Origin: CAZQVN01 sp964596775
GTDB lineage: Bacteria > Eisenbacteria > RBG-16-71-46 > JABDJR01 > JAWXBZ01
Assembly: GCA_964596775.1 (NCBI GenBank)
Contig: CAZQVN010000004.1
Span: forward strand, 1-64,000
DNA: 64,000 bases
Reading direction: 5' to 3'
Shown: positions 34,201 to 41,527 of the stretch, piece by piece
Position numbering within the stretch: the stretch's first letter is position 1
How the letters are laid out: every line of letters begins with the position of its first letter
The notes under the pieces: generated by a model
What the model was told of the DNA's origin: nothing
What the model saw: the letters and a program-made list of their open reading frames with translations, nothing else
The model's database searches: none
Translations under genes and position numbers: made by a program

Positions 34201-35442
34201 CGCCAGATCCAGCACATGGACCGGCGGCGGCGTCACGGTGAGACGGATGTAGCGATCCAGGCCCGTCGGCGCGGGGGTGGGGATGGGGTTCGTCTGCTCG
34301 AACCGGACCGATCCGACATGGGTCCCGAGGCCAAGGATGTTCGCCTCGCTCCCGATCACGGCGGTGACAAACGCCGAGTCCCCCGGGGCAAGGGATCCGG
34401 AAGCGGCGCCGGAGACCTGGATCCAGGTCTGCTGCGGAACGGCTGCAAACGAAACAGAATCCGCCCCGGTATTGAGGATCCGGAACTGGCGTGACCCTGT
34501 GAATGGACCGCCGATCGTACCGGAGGTCATCAAGGTGTCCGCCGGAGTGACGGAGAGTGCCAGGGGTACCGGATCACCGTACTTCTCGACCCAGCCGATG
34601 TTGTGCCGGGTCACGTAGACGTTCCGGGAGCCGTCCACAACGATTCCGGAGGAACTGGACACGGACCACTGGAACTGATAGGCACCCGACTTCGTGAACG
34701 TCTGCACCCGCCCCAGGCTGATGTCGGGAACGTAGAGAAGACTGTCCGGCCCGAACGCGAGCCGCCGTGCGTTCAGGAACTGGCCGTTTCCGCTTCCGGA
34801 ACTGCCGAACGACCCAAGAAAAACGCCGGCGCTATCGTACCGGGCGATCCACGGTACCGACGTTATCATCCAGACACCAAGGTTTTGGTCGACGGCGAAA
34901 TCCATGGCTCCGCCGGTGGTCGAGATCTCCCTGAGAACGACACCGGTGCTGTCCATGAGGAGATAGACGGGTCCGACGGGAGTCACGACGCGATTTGCGC
35001 CGACGTGAATGCGGCCCAGCGTGTCGACCGTCAGCCCGGCGGCGTCGATGGAGTTCCGGCCGGCCGGGAAGGAAATCGTCCGAATGAGCTGGCCGCCGGA
35101 CGTGTACTTGCGAATCTGGTGGGTTGTCGTGTTCAGAACGTAGACGTTGCCGGCTCCGTCCGCAGCCACGTCGTACGCGCTTCCTCCGACACCCCAGGAG
35201 GTCACCGGGGCCCCATTGACCGTGTACTTTGCGACGGCCTGGGCATCCTTATTGGCGACGTACAGATACGACTCTGTCGGGTCGAGAGCCAGACCCGACG
35301 GCTCGGCAAGTCCGGTGGCGAGAGTGAACAGGAATGGCGGCGGCTGGGCGATCCCCTCAGTAGTTGCGGAACTGAGCAGAACGAGAACCAGAGCCGTGAT
35401 TGAATGGAACAACGAGTGGAATCCGGAATGTCGATCGGCCAT
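31246..35442 (-). CDS. Giant secreted NHL-propeller / Ig-like / beta-helix / FlgD-tagged protein
   Basis: 1398 residues. Signal peptide about 1-33 (SITALVLVLLSSATTEGIAQ). A six-blade NHL/SBBP-like beta-propeller follows (about 35-310; repeats such as ADGAGNVYVLN, VDTLGRIHVG, FGPDSLLYVPD). Three Ig/BACON-like modules sharing a GGPF opening occupy about 315-650, then an IPT/TIG-like module about 655-765, then a long right-handed beta-helix (about 770-1290; GGGVRVE, GGGLSVTN, GGGLYFNS, GGGIYLA repeats). The FlgD-like domain ends it (VTPNPFRRDVVIAV, FDVSGRRLID, GIYFCRL; terminal VLLR). ATG 35442 has a GGGGG tract upstream. Such assemblies are usually surface adhesins or carbohydrate-binding scaffolds; the ligand is unknown. 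Confidence 0.85.
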   Translation of the reverse strand: MADRHSGFHSLFHSITALVLVLLSSATTEGIAQPPPFLFTLATGLAEPSGLALDPTESYLYVANKDAQAVAKYTVNGAPVTSWGVGGSAYDVAADGAGNVYVLNTTTHQIRKYTSGGQLIRTISFPAGRNSIDAAGLTVDTLGRIHVGANRVVTPVGPVYLLMDSTGVVLREISTTGGAMDFAVDQNLGVWMITSVPWIARYDSAGVFLGSFGSSGSGNGQFLNARRLAFGPDSLLYVPDISLGRVQTFTKSGAYQFQWSVSSSSGIVVDGSRNVYVTRHNIGWVEKYGDPVPLALSVTPADTLMTSGTIGGPFTGSRQFRILNTGADSVSFAAVPQQTWIQVSGAASGSLAPGDSAFVTAVIGSEANILGLGTHVGSVRFEQTNPIPTPAPTGLDRYIRLTVTPPPVHVLDLAVTPVDSVFSQGYAGGPFTPPSANYTITNNGTDSTSYAISESSPWLNLTGSLTGRLPAGGMAQVTAVLTGSAAALTPGRYITPLDVQQTNPVPNQGPTGLARYFVLDVDVVPPSALQAEAGDFLSSGPVGGPFAPATRSYWITTSSASPISFDVSTTDPWVTVMGDTSGIVMAGDTAFVSVHVSAAANSLPEGLHHASVVISQTSPQALPTIRSVYLTAGNPPTLEVNTIVPSSGITTAFAGGTPDTVLLVGTLLGPAVGVDFGGRPATVVWSSANEDSLRVVLPWHPPGADCAGAVTIPVTVTVTVGPFQDTIPFTYTIVKHLVPETYASIQAAINASRPGVCVSVAPGTYLENLLFGAGVSGITVTSRTQDLGETTIQGGGDFMPVNPSVTFDGTGAETILTGFQIILGNTGVVVKSGAAPSIIRNFINNNYALGDGGGVRVEAGCSPLLSNNRIDLNSAVGNGGGLSVTNGDPVLDDNNFNLNVAQGDGGGLYFNSAVPVLLYDIRLFGNAAGGAGGGAYLQSTEDLTATGLSVVGNGAFGTGGGVHCVSESRSVMLSSLQIDGNRSEAKGGGCYVDAASGSGIVMGSTISNNLALYEGGGIYLAAGTDVVVRGCLVNSNAADSSHAGGIHVPDGVLIDITSNSIRDNLARSCGSRGGGIHIPNFVVGDIDSNLIAGNDAWVGGGVSFGRKCRIDATRNVVAYNTAPGDTCFLHQRATGAESMLDTGDTVSVAPGILVDDSGVNIINNTIHGNQQGSGGPHGGGIHGRRTGAYAPDWINNIVSNNSGWGIHAVGVNTAAVIDYNLGYQNGLGNFSPTIQIPGEPMFSHNLSGNPLYVAPAPGTLDFHLASVSSPAVDSGVGPDDPDNTPTDIGAFHFDQILGAVPGGDPNRAPLRVLSVTPNPFRRDVVIAVETDRPVPVTIEVFDVSGRRLIDRRLDLSPGIHNLKWDGNSENGVRARTGIYFCRLQSGGWRHVDKLVLLR

Positions 35443-35894
35443 TGCAACCCCCGGAACGAGTGGGACCGGTTCGGGACGATGTCGACAGGTTCGTGCACGC
35501 CCCCGTTTGAAACCGGCAGGTTTGTGTTGGGCGCAGGACAAACGATCGCCGCGGACCCGCGGCCTTTGCCCGAAATCCATGGCGTCCTGGAACCAGGGAG
35601 CGGACAGGGAATTCTAGCACTCGTTCCCCACTTTTCCACTCAAGTTTCCATCCCGTCAACGAGGGTTCCCTGGCTTCCGGAGCCGTCAACGGCGTTTCCG
35701 CAATCGAATCGTCTACAACGAAATCCGGACGAATCGCTGCCGAGGCGGGAGCCCGGCCGGAGTCGGAGATCCCGATTCGCTATTGTGATGCGCAGTCCGC
35801 CCCCGGTACCCTTCAGAAGCAATCGTGCTTTCGGCGCCGGGGGTTCGCATGGCGGGTTCACAGGCCGTGTCACACATCGACAGGGGGAAAGAAC
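35443..35894. other. Divergent intergenic region with leader hairpin and a putative extended -10
   Basis: This 452-bp region separates the 1398-residue gene from the cytochrome lipoprotein gene. On the minus strand TG-C-TAGAAT (TAGAAT at 35616-35611) is an extended -10 candidate for the large gene, leaving a leader of about 160 nt. On the plus strand a 7-bp outer stem, CCCCCGG (35800-35806) with CCGGGGG (35837-35843), encloses an inner AAGC/GCTT hairpin upstream of the cytochrome gene. No credible coding frame was found. Confidence 0.4.
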
Positions 35895-36584
35895 ATGAGG
35901 TTCCGTTCCAACACCTTCGCACTGGCACTGCTCGGGATCATCGGCCTCACTGCCTGCGACCGTCAGGCGCAGGAGAATCCGGATGCGCAGAAAGCGCCCG
36001 TGGTCATGGGTACCTACGCGGACGACCCGATAAAGCGCGGCCAGTACATCGTCCGGATCGCAAGCTGCAACGACTGCCACACGCCATGGGTTGTGGACGA
36101 GGCGACGCAGGCCCCGCAGATCGACATGACGCGGATGCTGTCGGGTCACCCCTCCGACGCGCCGGATCCCAAGGGACCGCTCACGCCGGGAGACATGGGA
36201 GTCTTCGGGCCGACCTTCACGAGCTTTCTGCTCCCGTTCGGCACCGTCTACTCGGCGAATCTGACCCCGGACAAGGAGAGCGGACTTGGCAGCTGGACCG
36301 AGGAGATGTTCATCAACGCGATGCGCACCGGTCGTCACATGGGCGGCAACGGTCGCGGCATCTTCCCGCCGATGCCGTGGCTGTGGGTGCGCAATCTGTC
36401 CGACGAGGACATGAAAGCGGTGTGGGCCTACCTCCAGTCGATACCGCCGGTCTACAACGTGGTCCCGAGCGCCAAGGTGCCTGCGGAACTGGAAGGGCCG
36501 CTGCGCGAGGGCGACGAGGCCACGGCGCAGACCCTGCCGCACGAGGAGTGGGCAACCCGCGGGGCAGCAACGGCGGGGCAGTAG
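35895..36584 (+). CDS. Cytochrome c-type lipoprotein
   Basis: A 229-residue lipoprotein. The signal ends in the lipobox LTAC with acylated Cys at about residue 20. One heme c site is present, CNDCH (about 54-58), with a likely distal Met in the FPPMPW segment; ANLTPDKESGLGSWTEE and MRTGRHMGGNGRG match cytochrome c subunits of membrane dehydrogenases. It probably carries electrons in the periplasm to a terminal oxidase or from an unidentified dehydrogenase. A GGGGGAAAG site precedes ATG 35895. It converges on sucA, stops 3 bp apart. Confidence 0.85.
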   Translation: MRFRSNTFALALLGIIGLTACDRQAQENPDAQKAPVVMGTYADDPIKRGQYIVRIASCNDCHTPWVVDEATQAPQIDMTRMLSGHPSDAPDPKGPLTPGDMGVFGPTFTSFLLPFGTVYSANLTPDKESGLGSWTEEMFINAMRTGRHMGGNGRGIFPPMPWLWVRNLSDEDMKAVWAYLQSIPPVYNVVPSAKVPAELEGPLREGDEATAQTLPHEEWATRGAATAGQ

Positions 36585-36587
36585 GAG

Positions 36588-39023
36588 TTACGCCCCCGAG
36601 AACGCCGCCCCGAGCAGCGCCGCCTGCTCCAGCGCATGCGCCTTCATCGAGCTCGTGGCCGGACTCGCGCTGGTCGACCTCTTCACCGTCCGGAACGGCT
36701 TCCCGCCGGCCAGCCGGGACAGCTTCGGCTGCACGAAGAACAGCGCCCCCATGTTCGCCGGTTCCTCCTGGACCCAGAGGATCTCGCGGGCGTTCTGATG
36801 CCGGGCGATCTCCGCCGCGACCTCCGCCTGCGGGAACGGGTACAGCTGCTCCAGGAAGACGATGGCCGTTGCGTCCTTCCCCCGCTTCTTCCGCTCGGCG
36901 CGCAGCTCGAAGCCCACCTTGCCGGTGCAGAAGATGAGGCGGTCGCCGGAGGTCACGTCCGGATCCGGAATCACCGGGTGGAACCGCCCCTCGACAAGAT
37001 CGGCCAGCGGCGACGTGGCCACCGCGGCCCGCAGCAGGCTCTTCGGCGTCATCACCACGAGCGGCTTCCGCCATTTCCGGAGCGCCTGGCGGCGGAGCAG
37101 GTGAAAGATCTGCGCCGCGTTCGTCGGCTGGGCCACCTGGAAGTTGTCCTCGCCGGCCAGCTGCAGGAAACGCTCGAGGCGCGCGCTGGAATGCTCCGGC
37201 CCCTGCCCCTCGTAGCCGTGCGGCAGGAGCAGAACGAGGCCGGACAGCAGGTTCCACTTGTCCTCGGTGGCGCTCACGAACTGGTCGATGATCACCTGGG
37301 CGCCGTTCACGAAATCGCCGAACTGGGCCTCCCAGAGAACCAGCGCCTCGGGGTAATCGCGGCTGTAGCCGTACTCGAATCCCATCACCGATGCCTCGGA
37401 GAGCGACGAGTCGTACACGCGGTACGCCGCCTGGCCTTCCCCGAGATGATTGAGCGGCGTCCATTCGCTCTCGTCCTCGATGCTGATCAGCACCGACTGG
37501 CGGTGGTTGAACGTGCCGCGGCGGCTGTCCTGGCCGGAGAGCCGGACCGGGATCCCGTCACAGAGAAGGGTTCCGAACGCGAGCGCTTCGGCCATCCCCC
37601 AGTCGACCGGCCGCTTGCCGTGCCCCATCTCGCGGCGCTGTTCCATGCCGCGCCGGACTTTCGGATGGATGGCGAAGCCGTCCGGCCACACGGCGAGCCG
37701 GTCGGCGATTTCGGCGATCCGATCGGCCGGCACGGCCGTGTCCACCTCGAGCTCCGGCTTCCACACACCGCCGGAAAAGCCGGTCCAGTAGGCCGGCAGT
37801 TCGCGGAGGACCGGCATCGACTTCATCGCCTTCGCCTTCGCCTGCTCGGCGTCCAGATCCCCGCGGATCGAGCGGTCGATCTCCTCGGCCTCGCTCCGGG
37901 CCACGCCGATCGCGTCCGCGTACGTCTGCCACAGCAGCGGGTGGTCCGCGATCCTCCGATACAGCACCGGCTGGGTGATCGTCGGATCGTCCACCTCGCT
38001 GTGCCCGTGCCGCCGGTAGCCGATCAGGTCCACGACGACATCGCTCTCGAACGCGTGGCGGAAATCGAGCGCCATGCGCCCGACCTTGACCACGGCGTCG
38101 GGCGCCTCGCCGTTCACGTGGAAGATCGGGATCGGCAACCGCCGGGCCACGTCGGACGAAAAGCGCGACGAGTGGAGGTCGCGCGGGGCGGTCGTGAACC
38201 CGATGAGGTTGTTCACTATGACGTGCACCGTGCCACCCACCGTGTAGCCGGGCAGGTCGGCCATGTTCAGCGTTTCCGCGGCGATCCCCTGCCCGGCGAA
38301 CGCGGCATCGCCGTGGAGGATCACGGTGAGGATCTTCAGGCGCTGTTCCGGATCGAGGCGGTCCTGCTTGGCCCGGGCCCGCCCCACGGCCACCGGGTAC
38401 ACCGCTTCGAGATGGCTCGGGTTGCTGACGAGATGGATGTCGGTCGTTCCGTTCCTCCCCCGGAACGTGCCGGTTGCGCCGAGGTGGTACTTCACGTCGC
38501 CGCCGCCGAGAACGCTGCGCGGATCCACATCCTCGAACCCGGCGAAAATTTCGGACGCCGCGCGACCCACCGTGTGACGGACCACGTTCAGCCGGCCGCG
38601 ATGGCTCATCGCCATCAGGACTTTTTCGACTCCCTGGTCGATCGCCGCCTCGAGAATCTCGTCGAGCAGCGGGATCAGCGCGGTGGCGCCTTCGAGCGAG
38701 TAGCGCTTGGCGCCGAGGTAGCGGGTCTGGAGCACCTGCTCCCAGGTTTCGGCGGCCACGAGGCGTTCGAGGATCCGCCGGCGGTCGAGCGGCGGGACGT
38801 CGGCCTCCATCCGCTCGATGAGCCAGTTGCGTCGTTCCGGAAGGCGGATGTGCATGAACTCGGCACCCACCGGACCGCAGTACACGGCCCGGGCCCGGTC
38901 GGCCTCCTCCCCTTCGACATCCAGGTCGGCGTGCGACAGGGGCGGCATGCGCCCCAGCGAGTCGAGATCCGCGGCCAGGTAGCCCCAGCGGCGGAAGGAG
39001 TTCCAGATGTGTTGTGACGTCAT
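36588..39023 (-). CDS. sucA: 2-oxoglutarate dehydrogenase E1 component
   Basis: An 811-residue thiamine-diphosphate enzyme decarboxylating 2-oxoglutarate in the TCA cycle. SucA signatures are dense: YCGPVGAEFMHI, LGAKRYSLEGATALIPLLDE, SHRGRLNVV, HGDAAFAGQG, YRRHGHSEVDDP, VRLSGQDSRRGTFNHRQSV, EAQFGDFVNGAQV, GYEGQGPEHSSARLERFLQL and RPLVVMSPKSLL-like KPLVVMTPKSLL. It is about 120 residues shorter than E. coli SucA (933): the N-terminal segment (SYLSG..., the E2-binding region) is absent, and the protein begins with MTSQHIWNSFRRWGYLAADLDSLG. No sucB or lpd is in the window. ATG 39023 is the only good start. Confidence 0.95.
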   Translation of the reverse strand: MTSQHIWNSFRRWGYLAADLDSLGRMPPLSHADLDVEGEEADRARAVYCGPVGAEFMHIRLPERRNWLIERMEADVPPLDRRRILERLVAAETWEQVLQTRYLGAKRYSLEGATALIPLLDEILEAAIDQGVEKVLMAMSHRGRLNVVRHTVGRAASEIFAGFEDVDPRSVLGGGDVKYHLGATGTFRGRNGTTDIHLVSNPSHLEAVYPVAVGRARAKQDRLDPEQRLKILTVILHGDAAFAGQGIAAETLNMADLPGYTVGGTVHVIVNNLIGFTTAPRDLHSSRFSSDVARRLPIPIFHVNGEAPDAVVKVGRMALDFRHAFESDVVVDLIGYRRHGHSEVDDPTITQPVLYRRIADHPLLWQTYADAIGVARSEAEEIDRSIRGDLDAEQAKAKAMKSMPVLRELPAYWTGFSGGVWKPELEVDTAVPADRIAEIADRLAVWPDGFAIHPKVRRGMEQRREMGHGKRPVDWGMAEALAFGTLLCDGIPVRLSGQDSRRGTFNHRQSVLISIEDESEWTPLNHLGEGQAAYRVYDSSLSEASVMGFEYGYSRDYPEALVLWEAQFGDFVNGAQVIIDQFVSATEDKWNLLSGLVLLLPHGYEGQGPEHSSARLERFLQLAGEDNFQVAQPTNAAQIFHLLRRQALRKWRKPLVVMTPKSLLRAAVATSPLADLVEGRFHPVIPDPDVTSGDRLIFCTGKVGFELRAERKKRGKDATAIVFLEQLYPFPQAEVAAEIARHQNAREILWVQEEPANMGALFFVQPKLSRLAGGKPFRTVKRSTSASPATSSMKAHALEQAALLGAAFSGA

Positions 39024-39142
39024 GGTTGGAGCCGTTCCGGAAAAGGGTCAATGGAATTGGCCATTGTCCACTGACGGGTCCGGTATTTCAATCGGGGGCG
39101 GGATTGTGCTCTTGCGCACCGGGGGCAGGAATTGAAATAGCA

Positions 39143-39198
39143 CGGCCAGGGTTACCGGTTGAGCCCCGCGACACCCTGGCCGTAAGGAGCGACAAATG
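39143..39198 (+). promoter_or_regulatory. Structured leader element, copy A
   Basis: A perfect 10-bp stem, CGGCCAGGGT (39143-39152) with ACCCTGGCCG (39173-39182), encloses a 20-nt interior containing ACCGGTTGAGCCCCGCGAC. It is followed at once by a TAAGGAGC ribosome-binding site and ATGCGA (39196). Copy B at 41470 shares the interior almost exactly while its stem changes two base pairs in a compensatory way. This suggests a selected RNA structure rather than DNA conservation. I cannot match it to a known riboswitch class. Confidence 0.6.
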
Positions 39199-39291
39199 CG
39201 AAGTTTCCTCCGCGGTCATCGCGTCAGCTTGCGCCAACGAGACAAGCTTAGCATGGGATTCGAGGGATTTGTACAGAGTGTTCTGAATTGA
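39196..39291 (+). CDS. Possible 31-residue leader peptide
   Basis: ATG 39196 follows the structured leader and a TAAGGAG site and encodes 31 residues starting MRSFLRGHRVSLRQ, ending with TGA 39291. Just beyond it a 6-bp hairpin AACTTG/CAAGTT with a nine-C loop (39303-39325) is followed by T-rich DNA, giving an attenuator-like layout before the lipoprotein gene at 39431. It could equally be the truncated stub of a gene once served by the leader. No family recognised. Confidence 0.3.
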   Translation: MRSFLRGHRVSLRQRDKLSMGFEGFVQSVLN

Positions 39292-39430
39292 CTGCAGCCC
39301 CAAACTTGCCCCCCCCCAACAAGTTAGATTTAATTTTGTCGTATTTGAAGTTATTTCCTTGCTTTCCTACACCTTCGGATCAATGATCCAGACGTTCCTC
39401 TTGAGTGGCTGGGCCGAATCCGGAGCTGAT

Positions 39431-41440
39431 ATGCGTCTTCCCCGACCTCCCGATTTCAAGCCGGTGGCCCTCTCTCTTCTCCTTCTGCTGTCCGCCTGTG
39501 GCAAGGATCGGATGGAGGTTGTCGTTCCCGACACCACCGCACCCGCGGCCGTGTCGGACCTCACCACCGTTGCCCTTTCGGACACATCGATCCAGCTCAT
39601 CTGGACCGCCACCGGCGATGACGGTGATGAGGGCCAGGCCTCCCGCTACGACATCCGGATCAACCCGGAACCGTTTCCACACGGCCACTTTCCGCCCCTT
39701 CCGACCGCGGGCGATTCGCTCGTTCCCGCTCCGGCGGGCACAACGCAAACCGTTACCGTAGGCGGCCTGACGGCGAATACGACCTACTATTTCGCGATGA
39801 AAGTCGGCGACGAAATTCCGAACTGGTCTCCCCTGTCCAACGTGGCCGGAAGAAAGACGCTACCCGAGCCGCCACCGCCGGACCGGACACCTCCGCAGGC
39901 GATCACGGACCTGAACGTCATCGCGTTCACGCCGACGTCGGTCACGCTCACCTGGACCTCGGTCGGTGATGACGGCGCCACGGGGATCGCATCCAGCTAC
40001 GACGTGCGATACGCCCCGGAACCGATCAGCGAGGCCACCTGGGATTTCGCGACGGAAGTTCCCGGCGAGCCGACCCCCGCCGCTCCCGGGAAGAGGGAAA
40101 CACTGAAAGCCGAAGGGCTGACTCCCGGCAAATCGATCTACTTCGCCATCAAAGCGGCCGACGAAGTGCCCAACTGGTCAACGGTATCGGCCAGCATCCA
40201 GGCCATGACGAACATCCCCCGCACCTGGCGGATTTACGTGGACGGCAGCGGGGATGCGGCGACGATTCAGGAAGCCATCGATCGGGCGCTGGCGGCCGAC
40301 ACTGTTCTCGTTCATCCCGGCACCTACTACGAGAACATGCTCACGATGAGCAAGGACCTGGTGATCCGGAGCGCCGAGGGTCCAGAAGTGACGATCCTGG
40401 ACGGAAGCCGGAAGCCGGAAACAATCCTGATGATGACGGAAGGCGTGACGCCGGCCACCGTGATTCAGGGACTCACGTTTACGAATGGGCATGAAACGAG
40501 AGAATTTCGCGGTGGAGGGATGACTTGCCTGTCCGCGTTTCCGACTGTCCGTGGGAATCACTTCAGAAGAAACAGTGCTCCAACGGGTGGAGGAATTCTC
40601 TTCCATATGAACGGGAAGGCTTTCCAAGCTCGTGTGGAAGGCAATCTCATTGAAAACAACGAAGCATCAAACAATGCTGGTGGCATGGGTATCATCAACA
40701 CTCTTCGTGTTCATGTCACCTTGGCAGTTATCGAGGGAAATGAATTTCGAAACAATCGAGTTGTGAATGGAGATGGCGGCGGCCTTTGGGTTCTCATGAA
40801 CGATGCTTCGATAGCAGTGACTGGGAATGCCTTCATTGAAAATGAAACTGGTGACCATGGAGGCGGCATCTACATTGGAGGTTACTACGATCGATTCCAG
40901 ATCGTTGGAAATCTAATTGTGGGGAATGCTGCTTTCGGACTTGGCACTGGTGATACGGGTTCCGGGGGGGGCGTATGGTTGAGCCTGATCAATGGAGCCT
41001 TTCGTCATAACACGCTCGTCGGCAATCGAGGAGAGGGTGAGTCGCCCTGCAGTGGAGGAGGGGTTCTTCTTGAGGGGATCGGTGATGGCCTGGATGTTTC
41101 CGACAATATCATTGTCCGGAGTGAGGGATGCGCCATCACACTCTTCAGAAAACATCATTCCGCTCGCCTGGGCCGGAATATTTTCTGGGACAACGACGGA
41201 ACCTCCAGCGCAAAGAACTACACGGGAGGTGGCGATTCCAGACCCATCGAAGAACCGCTTCCGGCGGGTTGGGAGGATGAACTTCTCTTCGTCGACCCCC
41301 AGTTCTGCAATGAATCCAACGGCGACTATCGAGTCGCCGCCACTTCTCCCGCCGTCATTGGAAAGGAGGTCATGGGCGCCTATGAAGAACCCGGCTGTGC
41401 CAACAGTAGTTTTGTGAGAAAGGTGCGGAGTCCGAGGTAA
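39431..41440 (+). CDS. Lipoprotein with two fibronectin III domains and a right-handed beta-helix
   Basis: 669 residues. The signal ends in the lipobox LLSAC (Cys about 23), so the mature protein is lipid-anchored. Two Fn3 modules follow (about 33-130, APAAVSDLTTVALSDTSIQLIWTA; about 140-235, PPQAITDLNVIAFTP), then a right-handed beta-helix (about 245-650) opening with WRIYVDGSGDAATIQEAID and carrying GGGM, GGGI, GGGL and GGGV turns. There is no FlgD-like tail; it ends KVRSPR. ATG 39431 has a GGAG site. From about 40470 the gene becomes visibly richer in A+T than its own 5-prime half, suggesting the helix part was acquired or has diverged separately. Confidence 0.82.
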   Translation: MRLPRPPDFKPVALSLLLLLSACGKDRMEVVVPDTTAPAAVSDLTTVALSDTSIQLIWTATGDDGDEGQASRYDIRINPEPFPHGHFPPLPTAGDSLVPAPAGTTQTVTVGGLTANTTYYFAMKVGDEIPNWSPLSNVAGRKTLPEPPPPDRTPPQAITDLNVIAFTPTSVTLTWTSVGDDGATGIASSYDVRYAPEPISEATWDFATEVPGEPTPAAPGKRETLKAEGLTPGKSIYFAIKAADEVPNWSTVSASIQAMTNIPRTWRIYVDGSGDAATIQEAIDRALAADTVLVHPGTYYENMLTMSKDLVIRSAEGPEVTILDGSRKPETILMMTEGVTPATVIQGLTFTNGHETREFRGGGMTCLSAFPTVRGNHFRRNSAPTGGGILFHMNGKAFQARVEGNLIENNEASNNAGGMGIINTLRVHVTLAVIEGNEFRNNRVVNGDGGGLWVLMNDASIAVTGNAFIENETGDHGGGIYIGGYYDRFQIVGNLIVGNAAFGLGTGDTGSGGGVWLSLINGAFRHNTLVGNRGEGESPCSGGGVLLEGIGDGLDVSDNIIVRSEGCAITLFRKHHSARLGRNIFWDNDGTSSAKNYTGGGDSRPIEEPLPAGWEDELLFVDPQFCNESNGDYRVAATSPAVIGKEVMGAYEEPGCANSSFVRKVRSPR

Positions 41441-41469
41441 ATTGCCTTCAGATTCCAATCCAAAACGAA

Positions 41470-41527
41470 CGACCAGGGAAACCGGTGAGCCCCGCGACTC
41501 CCTGATCGTTGGGAGCACAAGCAAATG
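41470..41527 (+). promoter_or_regulatory. Structured leader element, copy B
   Basis: CGACCAGGGA (41470-41479) pairs with TCCCTGATCG (41499-41508), one C-A mismatch, around a 19-nt interior with ACCGGTGAGCCCCGCGAC. TTGGGAGC and ATGCGA (41525) follow directly, so the Shine-Dalgarno is immediately 3-prime of the stem. Compared with copy A, two stem pairs covary (G-C to A-T and T-A to A-T). It is 30 bp after the preceding gene and directly leads the 852-residue secreted-protein gene. Confidence 0.6.

Noticed and set aside
35640..36542. A 300-codon antisense frame over the cytochrome gene
   Set aside because: It is the shadow of the cytochrome lipoprotein gene, which has a lipobox, CNDCH and a good ribosome-binding site.
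39143..39198. Identification of the leader element as a c-di-GMP riboswitch
   Set aside because: The conserved GEMM sequence blocks are not present; only the general hairpin-plus-Shine-Dalgarno layout fits.
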